Of a stretch of DNA of 25,847 bases, positions 7,755 through 18,071 are shown piece by piece. This DNA comes from Chara braunii (lineage: Eukaryota > Streptophyta > Charophyceae > Charales > Characeae), in assembly GCA_003427395.1 (NCBI GenBank), contig BFEA01000398.1, forward strand, positions 135,417 to 161,263, given 5' to 3'. Position 1 is the first letter of the stretch. Every line of letters starts with the position of its first letter. The notes beneath the pieces were generated by a model that made no database searches, had not been told where the DNA came from, and saw only the letters and a list, made by a program, of their open reading frames with translations. Made by a program: the position numbers and the translations under genes.

Positions 7755-8669
7755 CTAGTTCCTATTGCTACCTTGCGCCTCGTCTTGCCCAGTTCCTCGT
7801 CCACCCCGTTCCTCGGCAGGCTTCCTAACCCCCAGGCCGTAGGTCTCGATCTCTCTTTTCATCCTTACAATTTTATGCAACTCTGCCGCGTTAAAAAAAT
7901 CCAATGGTGTGGCTTCCACCCCTGCCCTTGCGAGTTCCCGAGTCTTGATAATCCATTCGTGCCTGATCACATTGGTCCATTGCTGAAACCAATGACTGGG
8001 CGTTGGCCCAAACTCGTCCTCCCATCTGAAAGCCTCGTCGCCCGACTGGTGCATCGGAGGCCGCCCCTCTTCTCCAGGCCTCGAGATCTCATCCCTCTCA
8101 TCCCCGCTGCTGATTTCTTTGACTTCTCGCACATCCTCCTCCTCGTCCTACTCGTCTTTTGTCCGTATGGGGCTATACCCACCTGCAAGGTTCTTTGGAT
8201 TGTAGGTAAAAGGAATCTTTGTCCCCGTCCCATACCCCTCGCAACTATCGTGGCCGCTTCGTCCTTCAAGCGGGCTCTCCCTTCTTTCCTCACCCTCCTC
8301 ATATTCGTCGCGCATGTCTTGTCCCCCCTCGCTCTCCCCATACCAAGTCTCACGTCGCTTACCCCTGTTGACTCCTTCCTCGTCAGAGACCTGAACCTTG
8401 TTTCCCATCTTTGTATTGCCTCCCTCTTCCACTTCTGCCTTTTCCTTCCCACCCTCACTATCAGACGAGATTTCTATACCTTCTCCCTCACGGAGGGATG
8501 AGGGTTTCCTATACAAACATTTCCTTCCTCCCCTGCCTACCACGAAGCCACCCGTGAGTCCTATATACAACTTTCTCTTTGCCGCTCTCCTTCCTTGGCT
8601 TGGTCATGCTTCCTCCTCTCCGGTAGGCCTGTTGATTGCCCCGCTGTCATTTTCGTCACCGAATTCCAT
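7755..8669 (-). pseudogene. Unrecognised acidic ORF downstream of gag-pol
   Basis: I do not recognise this protein. The minus-strand frame opens with an ATG at 8667-8669 in a good eukaryotic start context (A at -3, G at +4) and runs about 304 codons to 7755 with two in-frame stops: TGA at 8604-8606 and TAG at 8148-8150. The N-terminal two thirds are acidic with a basic patch (RRAAKRK) and Ser-Asp clusters (EISSDSEGG), so they are probably disordered. The C-terminal ~90 residues look folded and Trp-rich, including FRWEDEFGPTPSHWFQQW and HEWIIKTRELARAG. It is on the same strand as gag-pol, about 0.4 kb after its end, so it could be a 3' accessory ORF of that element. It could equally be the remnant of another transposon protein. 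Part of its openness comes from purine bias on this strand. Confidence 0.5.
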
Positions 8670-9078
8670 CTTCTTTTTTCTTTTAGACCCTGTATAACAA
8701 AACAACACCCGCAAAGCCCCTCATGCACCCATTCCCCCAGTCTGGTAGGTAGTCCCCCCCTTTTTCCCAGAATGCTCCCAGCATCCTTCGCAGTATGCCC
8801 CTATTATACATGCGAATGCGTCGTTTGTGATGACCCCATTTTTTCCCGCCAAAAACTATGGTACAATGCCCCAAACATCCCTTCCTGTTGTCACATAAAC
8901 CAGATATTGCAAACCCCCAAGTCACACTGACTTTCAACCTCAGTCAGTCCAAGCCAAAGCGCCAGTCCCAAAAAAAAAATGACAGTCCCACGAACATGGT
9001 CAGAGACAAACCATAGTGTGGGCAAGGCTGTGGTCAGGTTTTAGCTTGTGGCTCCTCAGTTTCCTTATCTTCGGCTTC
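8670..9078. other. Spacer between integrase end and downstream ORF
   Basis: After the TAG that ends the integrase ORF (9079-9081) the same frame continues 14 more codons to a TGA at 9034-9036. Beyond that, the frame is broken. A minus-strand open stretch at 8937-8683 (basic, aromatic) is in the same frame as pol but has no motif I know. A run of nine or ten A lies near 8970. Confidence 0.45.
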
Positions 9079-10434
9079 CTAAAGCCATTGTTCCACTGGG
9101 TCCCGACTTAGAAACCTGACCAGTCGTTGCCACAGGAAGGGCCCTTTCAATCCAGTTCCATCCAAATCTTCCAGTTCGAAGGTGTTTAGTCCCACCCACT
9201 TGGCGACCCGGTAGGGGCCTTTGAACCTCCTTCCCAACTGTCCCGACCAAGTACTTTCTAGTGCCGAGTTCCTTAGCAATGCCATCTCCCCCACCTGACG
9301 TGGCTCCTTTCCGACATTCTTAACCTGGTCCCACCTTGCTTTGTCCCTCATTCTGCTGTCCAGTACCCGGTTGACGATGTCTTCCATAACCTCCCCATTC
9401 TTAAGGATTTGTTGACATCTTGCCTCGATTAACTCTTCAGTGGTCATTTGCGGATCATTATCTTACCTATTCCAGGTAAGTACCAAAGTTTCCCATGGAA
9501 AGTCGGTCTCTCTTCCGTACCAAAGCTCTGCCAGGATACATCCTGTTGTCCTTTTAGGGGTCATATTCTCTGCAAAGACAGTCTGCTTAAGATACCTAGG
9601 CCAGTTCCCCAGATGGTCCGGTGCGAGCTTTGCAATCGTGTTTTTCAAGGTTCGGTGCCCCCTTTCCACAGGTGCATTGGCCTCAGGGTGATACGGATCG
9701 ATGAGTTTGATCGGTACGCAGAGTCTTTTAAGCATCCCCAATACTTCCTGGTTCACAAACTCCGTCCCATTGTCTGCTATAAGCCTCCTGACGAACGGAT
9801 GCCTCAAGTAGAAGTTTTCTATCCAGTCCGCCACATTCCTCCCAGTCTTTTTCTTGAGGGCGACCGCCTCCACGAACCCACTCAAGTTGTCTCGCGCATC
9901 CAGGATATACCTATACCCATCCGTTGAGACAGGCATGACCGCTAGGTCGAGGTGGACCAGATGTCCCGGCCCTAGCACCCGCGTTGGTCTAAGCGGCTCG
10001 AAGACCCGCACCGAGCTTCGTTTTTGGCAAATAAGGCAAGTCTGGCAGTATATGGCGACCGTGCCTGCCATGCCTGGCTAATAATAGAGTGGCGTTATCT
10101 TTGCCAGTGTTCCTTTGGACGACCGATGACCTCCAGCTAACCCGTCGTGCATTGCCTGGATAACGTCTACTTGTCTAGGTCTTCCGCACACAACCCTTAT
10201 GGGCATAGCACCTTCCTCCCTTCGGAACAAATGCCCGCCCCTTAGGACGTACCTTTCGGCTTCTTCTCTTGCTTTAATACTGACTTTCGTAGGTTGTTTG
10301 TTTCCTACCAATAACAATCCGATCTCCCGAAAGAGCCCTTCGTATAATTGGACATAGAAAAACTCCTCCCCTTCCTGGCTCCCATCCTTTCCTTCCCGCA
10401 TCTGGTTTACCACCCATCGCAACTCTTTCCTTTC
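9079..10434 (-). pseudogene. Ty3/gypsy integrase with zinc finger, DD35E core and GPY/F domain
   Basis: Integrase joins the retrotransposon cDNA to host DNA. The zinc finger appears as H..GGH followed by CQTCLIC (10200-10030 region), with the family's YYWPGM motif broken by TAG at 10078-10080 in place of the Trp codon. The catalytic core has Asp in HLDLAVM, Asp in IADNGTEF and Glu in APVERGHRTLK, and I count exactly 35 residues between the last two. A TAA (9463-9465) follows TWNR. The C-terminal part holds RRFKGPYRVAKWVG, a GPY/F domain that follows the core in many Ty3/gypsy integrases. No chromodomain is visible after it. The frame is continuous with RNase H and RT. It is the 3' end of pol. 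Confidence 0.93.
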
Positions 10435-11106
10435 CTAAGATTCCACTAAGCTCATCACTGCTTCCCGGCCTCCCTCGACCGCCATCGCCATTAGTTCCTC
10501 TCTCGATCTTACTATCGCTCCCCACGAGTCCTTTTCTTCTATGCATCCTCGAGTGGTAACTGGTCCCTCTCTAAGTTCTGCTACTACAACAGGTGCCCCC
10601 TTCTCCAAAGTCTGGATCAATAGTTCTCCCGATGTGCATCCCCCGCTCATCATTTCGTTGTCCACCGCGAGAGTCCCTCCTTCGTATTCGAAGAATGCGT
10701 CTATGGTCTCTGCATCCTCCATCCCTTCGGGAGTGATACAAACCCGACTCAACCCATCTGCCTTGTTGCGGATTCCAGCAATCCGTTCGATCTTGTAATC
10801 AAACTGTCAGATGAATCCTACCCATCTCCCTACCGTCGGATCTATAGGTCTGTAATTCTTTAGAGCCCCTGCGACATTCGTCGGATCGATCCTTAAGATG
10901 AACCGCCTCCCAAATAGGTAGGCCTGAAAGGTCTTAAGGCAATGCAGGAAGACTAGGACTTCCTTCTTGAATTGCGAGTACCTCCGTTCTGCGGAGTTCA
11001 GGGTTCTACGCTCGAACCTAATCGGCCTCTCTTTTCCTTCCTCATCCCTTTGAATCAACACACCTCCTACGGCCAAAGGTCCTCCATCCGTCTCTAGGAT
11101 GAAGGG
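10435..11106 (-). pseudogene. Ty3/gypsy RNase H and connector
   Basis: RNase H removes the RNA template after minus-strand cDNA synthesis. Visible landmarks are FILETDGGPLAVGG with the first catalytic Asp near 11088, RRYSQFKKEVLVFLHCLKTF with the catalytic Glu, and RIDPTNVAGAL with a later Asp. The family's WxFDYxIExIxGxxNxxADxLSR block follows, with its first Trp replaced by TGA at 10807-10809. The connector to the integrase zinc finger is acidic and unrecognised, and ends in TAG at 10435-10437. There are no indels relative to RT or integrase. Confidence 0.9.
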
Positions 11107-12456
11107 TCGTCCCACCTCGTCATTAAAACAAGGCGCGGACAGGGCGACTGTCTCAGATGTCAATATGTCCTTGAGCCTTTGGACAGCTCCTTGTCGCTCC
11201 TCCGTCCAATCCATGGTTCCTTCTTCCTTGATCATAGCCCGAATAGGCTCAACAATCTTGGCAAAGTTCTTAATGAAGATCCTCCAAAAGCTGACCACGC
11301 CTAAGAATGCCCTTACCTCCGTCGTCGTGCGCAGTGGTGCCGGCCACTGTGATATCTTATTGGTCTTTGCCGGATCCGGCTTCCTACCGTAAGCACCACA
11401 ACGAAATCCTAGTATAGTTACCTCCGGTACTGCTAGGATACTCTTTGGTCCACTAGCCGTAATGTTGTATACTAGGAACCGGCGGAATAAGTCCTTGATG
11501 TCTTGCAGGTGGTCCCACACAAAACGTCAGATCCCCGGCTAGGCTTCCGTCTCGTCCTTCTCCTGCGCCCCTTTGATCGGATTGTCATCGATGTAAGGCT
11601 CATATTTTTCTGGGAACATGTCCCCGGCCACGGCGAGCATCCTGCGTTGTGCTTCGGCCACCGCGTTTGTGAATCCCATAGGGGTCACTTGCATCTGTAG
11701 TTGGCCTACGGGGGTGTGCATAGCGATGTATGGCCTGTCCCGGACATCCAACAGAAGTTGGTCGTATCTTGAGTACAGATCTATCAGGGAGTAAATGCTC
11801 CGATTGGCGTGGGATTCTGCTAATAAGTCAGCCTCAGATAGCGAGCCAACATCCCGGATGGTTACCGCATTCAACTTCTGCAGGTCCTGAATCCACCTTA
11901 GTGTCTTGTTAGGCTTCCGAAAGACGAACCATCGATTTGCGTATGGCGATGCCGAAGGCTCCGCAACGAAGGAGTCCATCTTCGCTCGGAGGAGGTCTGT
12001 TACTTCTCCTGCTATCCCAAATTCATAGGATGGCCCCTTGTTATTCCAACACTCATGTTCTACCGTGTGGATTCTGACCGGAGGGATCAACTTCGCATCC
12101 AGTCTTCCCTTCTGGTGATCACTAAAGGCAAATACCAGGTGAAACTCCTAGCAGGTCCTTTTGATCAGGCGGGTTTCCTTTTCCGTTAGGAACCCGTTTA
12201 TCCCTATCTTCATTGTGTTAGCTACCTCATCTGGTATCCGATGTCCCTCCGTCGCCCTTCTTTCTCGGATCACTCGAAGGACCTCTTCCTCCTTCTCCAT
12301 AGCCTCTTCCTTTGATGTCTCTAGCAGGATCGAGACCGGTCTTGCTTTCTTCCCTACCGGCTTGTACTTTCGAACACTTCCTTCCGGGATCTTTCTCCTA
12401 AAAAATGAACAGTCGGAATTGCCCCCGTCACCTCTACGACTCGTGGTTAAATACTA
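11107..12456 (-). pseudogene. Ty3/gypsy reverse transcriptase
   Basis: RNA-directed DNA polymerase of the element. Motifs in order: KLIPPVRIHTVEHECW lead-in, then YANRWFVFRKPNKTLRW, IQDLQKLNAVTIRD, IDLYSRYDQ (motif A Asp; the residue after Ser is usually Gly in relatives, here Arg), TPVGQLQMQVTPMGF (motif B), PYIDDN (motif C, YxDD), then ILGF and a thumb with VRAFLGVVSFWRIFIKNFA. In-frame stops are TAG 12148-12150, TAG 11539-11541 and TGA 11527-11529. Reading this frame backward reaches a stop at 12454-12456, which overlaps the end of the protease frame by a few bases, so pol as it stands begins in a different frame from protease. All catalytic aspartates are present. Confidence 0.93.
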
Positions 12457-13625
12457 ACCAGTTTCCCATTCAGGCAATATCCCTTTTCCACCTCTCTTTC
12501 GAACTTGGCCAAGGCTGTCGAATCCACTCCTACCTTGTGGTATCTGAGGGCCTTGATGAGTTGCAATAGATCGGGGATCTCAACTGCGATTTCCGACACG
12601 TCTATGCGTACTTCTTTCTGTTTGGGCAGGCTAGCATAAAGTTCGACCTCTGACTCCTTTTCCGCTACTATAACACCTAGGACTTCGTCCTCCTGCCTCC
12701 TCTTCTTCTGGGTCAGGCCCACCTTGATCTACTCCTTCTTGTTGAACGTTTCCTCAATCATGATTTCTACCCTTTCTCTCATACCCTCCATCCGTGCGAA
12801 AGCCCCTTTTCGCGTGCTATCCTCGAACGACGGCGACCATGTTGCCAATTTTCCCTTCGGGGGGTCTCCTCCTGTTCCAAGGAGTCGGAGGAGCTCTCCC
12901 CGGCCGGTCACAGGGTCCTCTATGTCTAACATGTATGAGCCATCGTGCAAGTGCATGCCTATCATCTCTACGTTCGCGCACCACGGTCTTCCGAGGATTA
13001 TGTCGTGGTCCATTTCCTCCATTACGGTCATCCGCTGAAACGACCAGATCGATTATCTGACCCTTGCCTTCACAGCACACTTCGTGACGTACCCAGCGAA
13101 CAGGATTTCCCCGCCAACTCCCCGGATGCTCCCTGTTACTTCCTTGTTTACTGTACATCCCGTGATCGTTGCGAAATCTCTCCTTATGAGAGTGATTTTT
13201 GCTCCCCCATCTACTAATGCGTCGGTGTGATGACTCTCGATTTGGATTTTCAATTTCCCTACGGGCAGCGCATGAAAGCTAAGCTTCGTCCCGGGTGGTG
13301 ATCTCATGACTTCGCCGCCCTCTCGGTCGAGCAAGCTCAAACGAATGTCTGCAAAGACTTTTTCGAGATCCTCCAAGTCCCCGTGACTCCTCTGAAGGTT
13401 AGCCACTTCTTGCGGAGCTTCCTCCTCCCTCTCCCCTTCTGGTAATTCGCGGTTGTCACCTATTTCTACTCACCTCCGAGTCAACATTTGTCTGAGCCCT
13501 TTGAGCAACCTAGGGCTAGCCTGCAACATGGTCTGAAAAGACACCGACACCATGGTTCCTAATAACTTGCTAATAATGTCGTCGAGCTCAGGAAAGGTCA
13601 AGATTGGGATTTGATACCGAAACTT
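12447..13625 (-). pseudogene. Retroviral-type aspartic protease region of gag-pol
   Basis: The protease would cut the polyprotein. The active-site block reads DALVDGGAKITLI at about 13230-13200, so the usual D-[ST]-G triad has Gly in the middle position. The flap/C-terminal signature DIILGRPW is at about 13010-12985. Between them, the frame hits TAA at 13053-13055, but another frame over 13075-13035 carries a plausible protease strand (GQIIDLVVSADDR). This suggests two nearby compensating indels. A further TAG lies at 12729-12731, and a conserved-looking spacer ends at 12447. The frame extends upstream past 13406 through PILTFPELDDIISKLL to about 13625, interrupted by TGA after LTRR near 13472, where it meets the gag frame. 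Confidence 0.8.
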
Positions 13626-15607
13626 TTCTTAGCGACGATAACTTTGTCTGCAGGCTCCTCTTCCCTAGGCTTTCCATAGACTTTCTCTGGTTCCTTGGCC
13701 TCAGGCTCCGCCTGGGGTTCCGAGCTTCCGGCGACCTCCTCCATAATGGTGTCGCGGTTAATCCTTCTCCCGGCCGTTCCCAGTCGAGTGGTTGCGTTCA
13801 CCCTATCACGTCCGACGCTTTCCAAAATAAAGTTGGCCTATGGCCCACGCCCCCGGAGTTGATCCCATATGATCTCGCCCACCGGTTCGGCTTCTACGGC
13901 TGTTATTTCTAACCCATTGAGCATGATAATGGATCGCCGCATCCCTCCTGGCGAGTTCCAGTTCACCCGTTCCTCTTGTGGTCCAAATATCTCCCCCTTT
14001 AATGACCTGGTACACCTTCTTTTCAGAATATCATGGTTGAGTTTTGAGCACGCGCGTACATAATGTCTTATCGCGGTACAGTACTTGTATTGCTCGTTAG
14101 CAGGATCTCTTTGCCCGAATCCCCGGTTTGCTACACCTAGTGGAACTACAGCTTCCTGGGGAGGGAGGGCAGGTCGGGATACTTGCGCCTGCATAACCAG
14201 TAGCGCGCCTTCCATCCTTTCAATCTCATTGTCGAGCCCGTGCACCCGTTCATGTAGACTTTCAATCCCCTTCTTTACCTTGTCGCCCGTCCTACCGGTC
14301 AGATCTATGATCTCTCCTTCCTTGAGCAAGGCCAACGTCTCCGTTACTACAGTTTTCTCAGCCAGATCCGTTACCGTGCTAAAATGAACATCTCGCATGT
14401 TTACGAAATTGCTCGTCTGTTGGTTAGCTGATAGGATCTTGTCTTTGTCGAACTCGGAGAACTGCCTAAGGAAATATTTGCTCATTATCCGGTCCGTGAC
14501 CCCGGGGATCCTTAGTGCTACTAGAGTAAATCCCCGTAGGAAATCATTGTACGTTGCGAAGTTCTTCCTCTGAACTGCCGCTAGGTCGGCCTCCGTTGCC
14601 ATTTTCTCTGCCGCTAGGTACTTCCATGAGATCACATCCCGGGTCTCCTTCCAAGACCGGTTTGCAGCTACAATGACCATTATGTCCCGTTCTAGGCTTA
14701 ACGACACATGTTGTCCTAGATGGTCAATCTTTTCCTCCTCGGTCCACTTTAATAACGCAGCTAGGTTCTCGTAGTCGATTAGAAACTCCGTGATGCTTGC
14801 TCCATCGAAAGTCAACTTTTTCTTGGCGTCCGCCAGATAGCCTTGATTTTTGTTTAGTGCTCGCGCGAGGGACGACACTATCTTCTTAAGGCCGCCCTCG
14901 GAGCTTCTGGCCTCGCCTGCCATACTGTTATCCGGACTTTCCTTGTCGGCCTTCTGTCCCTCCCTGGTTTTCAAAATTCCTTCTGGGTCAAACCATCCCA
15001 ACACTCTTTCCCTAAGGCTCCAAAGTCCTTCGCATCCTCGTGCTACTGCTGGTGTGATCGTTAGGCGGTTATCCCTACTATCAATGGCTGGCGGAGTCGT
15101 AGCCTTTTCCACTTCCATTCCCGAAGAGTTATCTCTCTTTCCTTCTCTTGCTCGGCGTTCCCCCATGGTCACTACCTTTATCCCCTTGTCCAGTCCCACC
15201 TTGGCTGACTTTCAGTTCGTCCCAGGGTTCCTCCTGCAGAGGACCTTCTTCGTTCCCAGTCATCATTTCCTCAATCAATCTTGCCTTGTATTCTGCGGTC
15301 CTCTTGTCTATCTCGGTTAGTTTGCACCTCGTGTCCCCGACCCTTACTTTCTTAGGCACGACCCCTTCCGAGTTTTGGGGCTTGTCCTATCCTTATTTCT
15401 GCCTTCCTTGGTCCCCTGGGTCCCTTGCCTGCTTCCCCTGGCTTTCCCCGAGCTTTCTCCTATGAAGATTTCCTTCCAGTCCCCTTTGGTACCATCCGGA
15501 TTTATTGATTCTCTGTCCTTCTGCGTCCCTTCACTTTGTGCGGCACTGCCTTCTAAGCCTGGTTCTCCTTCACTTTTACAGTTATCTGTCTCCTCCTCCG
15601 TTGCCAT
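13598..15607 (-). pseudogene. Ty3/gypsy gag with damaged zinc knuckle
   Basis: Gag forms the particle and binds element RNA. The likely start is the ATG at 15605-15607 (A at -3, G at +4), giving an acidic N-terminus. The frame shifts near 15350 and back near 15195 (the intervening frame carries KKVRVGDTRCKLTEIDKRT), then runs 15199-13838 without a break. The core LTFDGASITEFLIDYENLA and the helical stretch after it resemble retrotransposon gag domains. A heptad-like segment (KKGIESLHERVHGLDNEIER) is followed by the zinc knuckle, which reads YKYCTAIRHYVRAC: spacing x2, x4, x4 as in CCHC, but the first Cys is Tyr (TAC for TGC). A TAG lies at 13838-13840 and the frame ends at 13598, close to where the protease frame takes over. 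Confidence 0.85.
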
Positions 15608-15968
15608 TTTGCCTAGTTCTGCATAAGCCAAATAATTCCCAGGACACATGCAATGCGAGGTATTTAGGTTCCCTAGGCTCCCAGCTCTGTTGGCTTACCT
15701 TTATAGCCTCCTTTCCTATCCCCGTTTCCTGATTGCCCTTCCTTAAGGAGGAGCCACGACTAGCCCTGCCGCCCAGTCGAGCTATGAACGTGACTGGGCT
15801 TCCTTTATCACAAGCTCGTTTGTAGTGCCGTTGTCCCGTCGGCCGACGCGAGGGAGTCCGGGTTAGGCATCCTGCTAGGGGAAGTCTTCCCGACTAACGT
15901 TTCCCGTTTTTGACCTTCAGGGTTATGGTCAATCATTAGGAGTCTGCCCCCCCCGCTTCTTTGTTTTT
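15608..15968 (-). other. Leader between unknown ORF unit 4 and gag
   Basis: No ORF is seen. A TATA-box-like TATAAA on the minus strand (15700-15705), followed directly by GGTAAG, lies about 95 bases upstream of the gag ATG. It could be a promoter element or a 5' splice-site-like sequence; neither is tested by the sequence. No LTR ends, primer binding site or direct repeat with the far side of pol was found. Confidence 0.35.
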
Positions 15969-16829
15969 CTAGTGGGTTTTAGCCATCCAGGACCGAGGCC
16001 CCTTTTTTTTTATTCCCATCGGCGAACTTTCGTACGCAGCGAACTGTACTCGATCTGCCCTATTGACCCGCCTGCGGATGCTAATCCCGCTCTCCCCTAT
16101 CTCGATTTCCCTTTGGATTATGCGTTCGCACCCCGTCCAGTCTAGCCGAGGCGCACAAAACATCAGGATGTGGATGACTTCTAGTAATTCGTGGGCCTTG
16201 TTTTCCCAGAACGGCCCATGCTCCACAACGACATCGTGGAACATCCCAATGGTAGGGGAGGGAAAGTGGCCTGCCCAGACTATCGCTGAGTCTGCGAGCT
16301 CTTGCGCCCTTGCGAGGCTTCCAAAGACGAGGTCTATCATAAAATGGGGCACTCGGCATCTCAGCGGTGTGGTCGGTGCCCTGAACTCCCCCCAACCTCC
16401 CATTTCCACCCGGGTCAGTAAGCCCACGTTCCTTCTTCCCCTGACCGATTGTCCTATCCGGGTCAACGTCCGGGCGGCCCTTCGAAAGATCGGCGCCAGC
16501 TCGTGACCTTGTGCTATCTCTACTCCCAACGAGTGTCAACCGATCTCAGGCAAATACATGGTCCCGGTAACTTCCAGATTAGAAAACAGATCGTCTCCGG
16601 GTCCTCGGTGGAGTCTCATCCCTGTCCACCGACATTCTACCAACATGAAGGCGGCGTCCCTTCCCAAAGTCACGGCCCGTCATTCTGTGTCGAACCCCTG
16701 ATAGGTAGAACTCGATGGGAGGGATACTTCCCATCGTCCACCGTTGTTCCAGGGCGGTCCGAGGTACCGGGGCTGGGGTTCCATTCGCACACGGGGCTGG
16801 CGTTCCATTCGCTCACGTCTTGCTGCCAT
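15969..16829 (-). pseudogene. Unknown repeated ORF family, unit 4
   Basis: I do not recognise the family. This unit starts at an ATG (16827-16829, AAAATGGC context; MAARRERMERQ), runs about 287 codons in one frame, and has TGA at 16680-16682 and 16536-16538. It shares with the other units an N-terminal half ending in a GTMYLPE strand, then the core VPHFMIDLVFG and, with VVVEHGPF completing a span of 48 residues, a following KAHELLEVI helix and IQREIEIGES. The core is 46 residues in the other three. The tail after GES differs from the others and ends in a Lys/Arg-rich stretch. It is the copy nearest gag, 361 bases upstream of its ATG, on the same strand. Confidence 0.62.
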
Positions 16830-16981
16830 TTTTACCTTGGTGATTCGCTGCATAGTCCACATAGAAAGGGTTACAGCCAATCTTCTAAATCTGCCCACCT
16901 ACTGTCTCCCTTGCCCTTCGTGTTTTCATTTCTTTTTTCTAGTCCCAACTATCCCTCTATACCCCCGGGAGCAGTAGCCTC

Positions 16982-17736
16982 CTAAGGCTGTTCGTACAGC
17001 CGGTAGAGATCATCTATGTAGGTCGCGCCCCGACCTACCTCTCGCCGGATGACTCTCCACATGGTCTCCTCACTTATTTGTGGGACTCTTGGCCTAGTAT
17101 TTACTGCTGCTCGTAGAATGCAAAGTACCTCGTGCCCTTGTTCGTCCCTGAAAGGCCCCATCTCTAGAAAGGCCCGATAGTATTCTTGATACATTAATGC
17201 TTCGCCAAAATTTAGCCTAGTTAAGGCAGTCGCTGCCTGCTCCACTCGTTCTATGCCTCTCATTTGTCTTAGCAGGAAGGGTGGTAGACTCATCCGTATG
17301 ACCTCATTTGGCAGCTCAAAAACCCCCGCCGCGGCGACTTTTACCTCCGCCGTTACGCCATCTCATTCCGGGTCTACAGACTCAAACCCCTCCCGCCAGG
17401 TTATTTGCCATGCCCCTTCGAACATTCGCACGGGGTCATCCCCGGAAGCCAAAGCAATCCCAAAGGTCTGCCATCCCTCTTCCGACAGGTGTAAGGATCC
17501 CGTCGCATGTACACGCTCTGGGCGGTTCACGTCTACGCCCCCGAACTCCCCTCTCTCACGCCATTCCAGCTTCACCACTACACCGTATCTTCCACCAACT
17601 CTACCCCCACCCAGTCCATTACCGGATTGCCTACCGTATTTCTTTCCGATACGCTTATTTCGACCCTACCTTCTGATATTCTTGGTGGCAGGATCCCACG
17701 AGGTCTATCCTCCCAGAACATCATTCATCGGGCCAT
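16982..17736 (-). pseudogene. Unknown repeated ORF family, unit 3
   Basis: The start ATG (17734-17736) gives MAR followed by TGA (17725-17727), where unit 1 has MARW, so a Trp codon is probably lost. The first frame covers about 50 codons (ISEGRVEISVSERNT region). A one-base shift near 17585 moves to the frame of VKLEWRERGEF, which continues to 16982 with one more TGA at 17363-17365. Shared landmarks are LHLSEEGW, LPPFLLRQMRG to FLEMGPF (46 residues), GHEVLCIL and IRREVGRGAT, and the unit ends IDDLYRLYEQP. Unknown function. The alpha-helical look of the core is only an impression. Confidence 0.6.
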
Positions 17737-18071
17737 CTCGCAATGTCTCCTTTCCTACTTTCTTAGTCCGATTGCTGCACCCACCGAGATTCCATGCCTT
17801 TCGTGTTTTAATCTTTCAGCCCTCTCTACTTATCGTACACCGGTTCTTGCTGCTATTCACGACTCATACACATATAATTCTACCCCTGCCTCCTTTTTCC
17901 AGTTGCTGCCACTTCCCCCTTGTTTCGATCCTTATGCACCCTCTACGGCCTAATGTACACACTCCCTTTCTTATGTTACACCTCAATTCACAAGCACCCT
18001 CCACACTTAGGCCTTTTCGAGGTGATCGATCCCTCGTCCTCGTTTAGTCGAACCACAACACCTCAAATAGC

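Noticed and set aside
7740-8501. 253-residue + strand ORF
   Set aside because: It is antisense to the acidic minus-strand ORF. Its Leu/Pro/Ser-rich product mirrors the purine-rich coding of the other strand, and no motif is present.
9079-12456. Reassigned stop codons (as in some ulvophyte algae, where UAA/UAG encode Gln)
   Set aside because: All three stops occur in frame, and at least two replace well-known Trp positions rather than Gln, at 10078 (TAG) and 10807 (TGA). A single reassignment cannot explain this; decay does.
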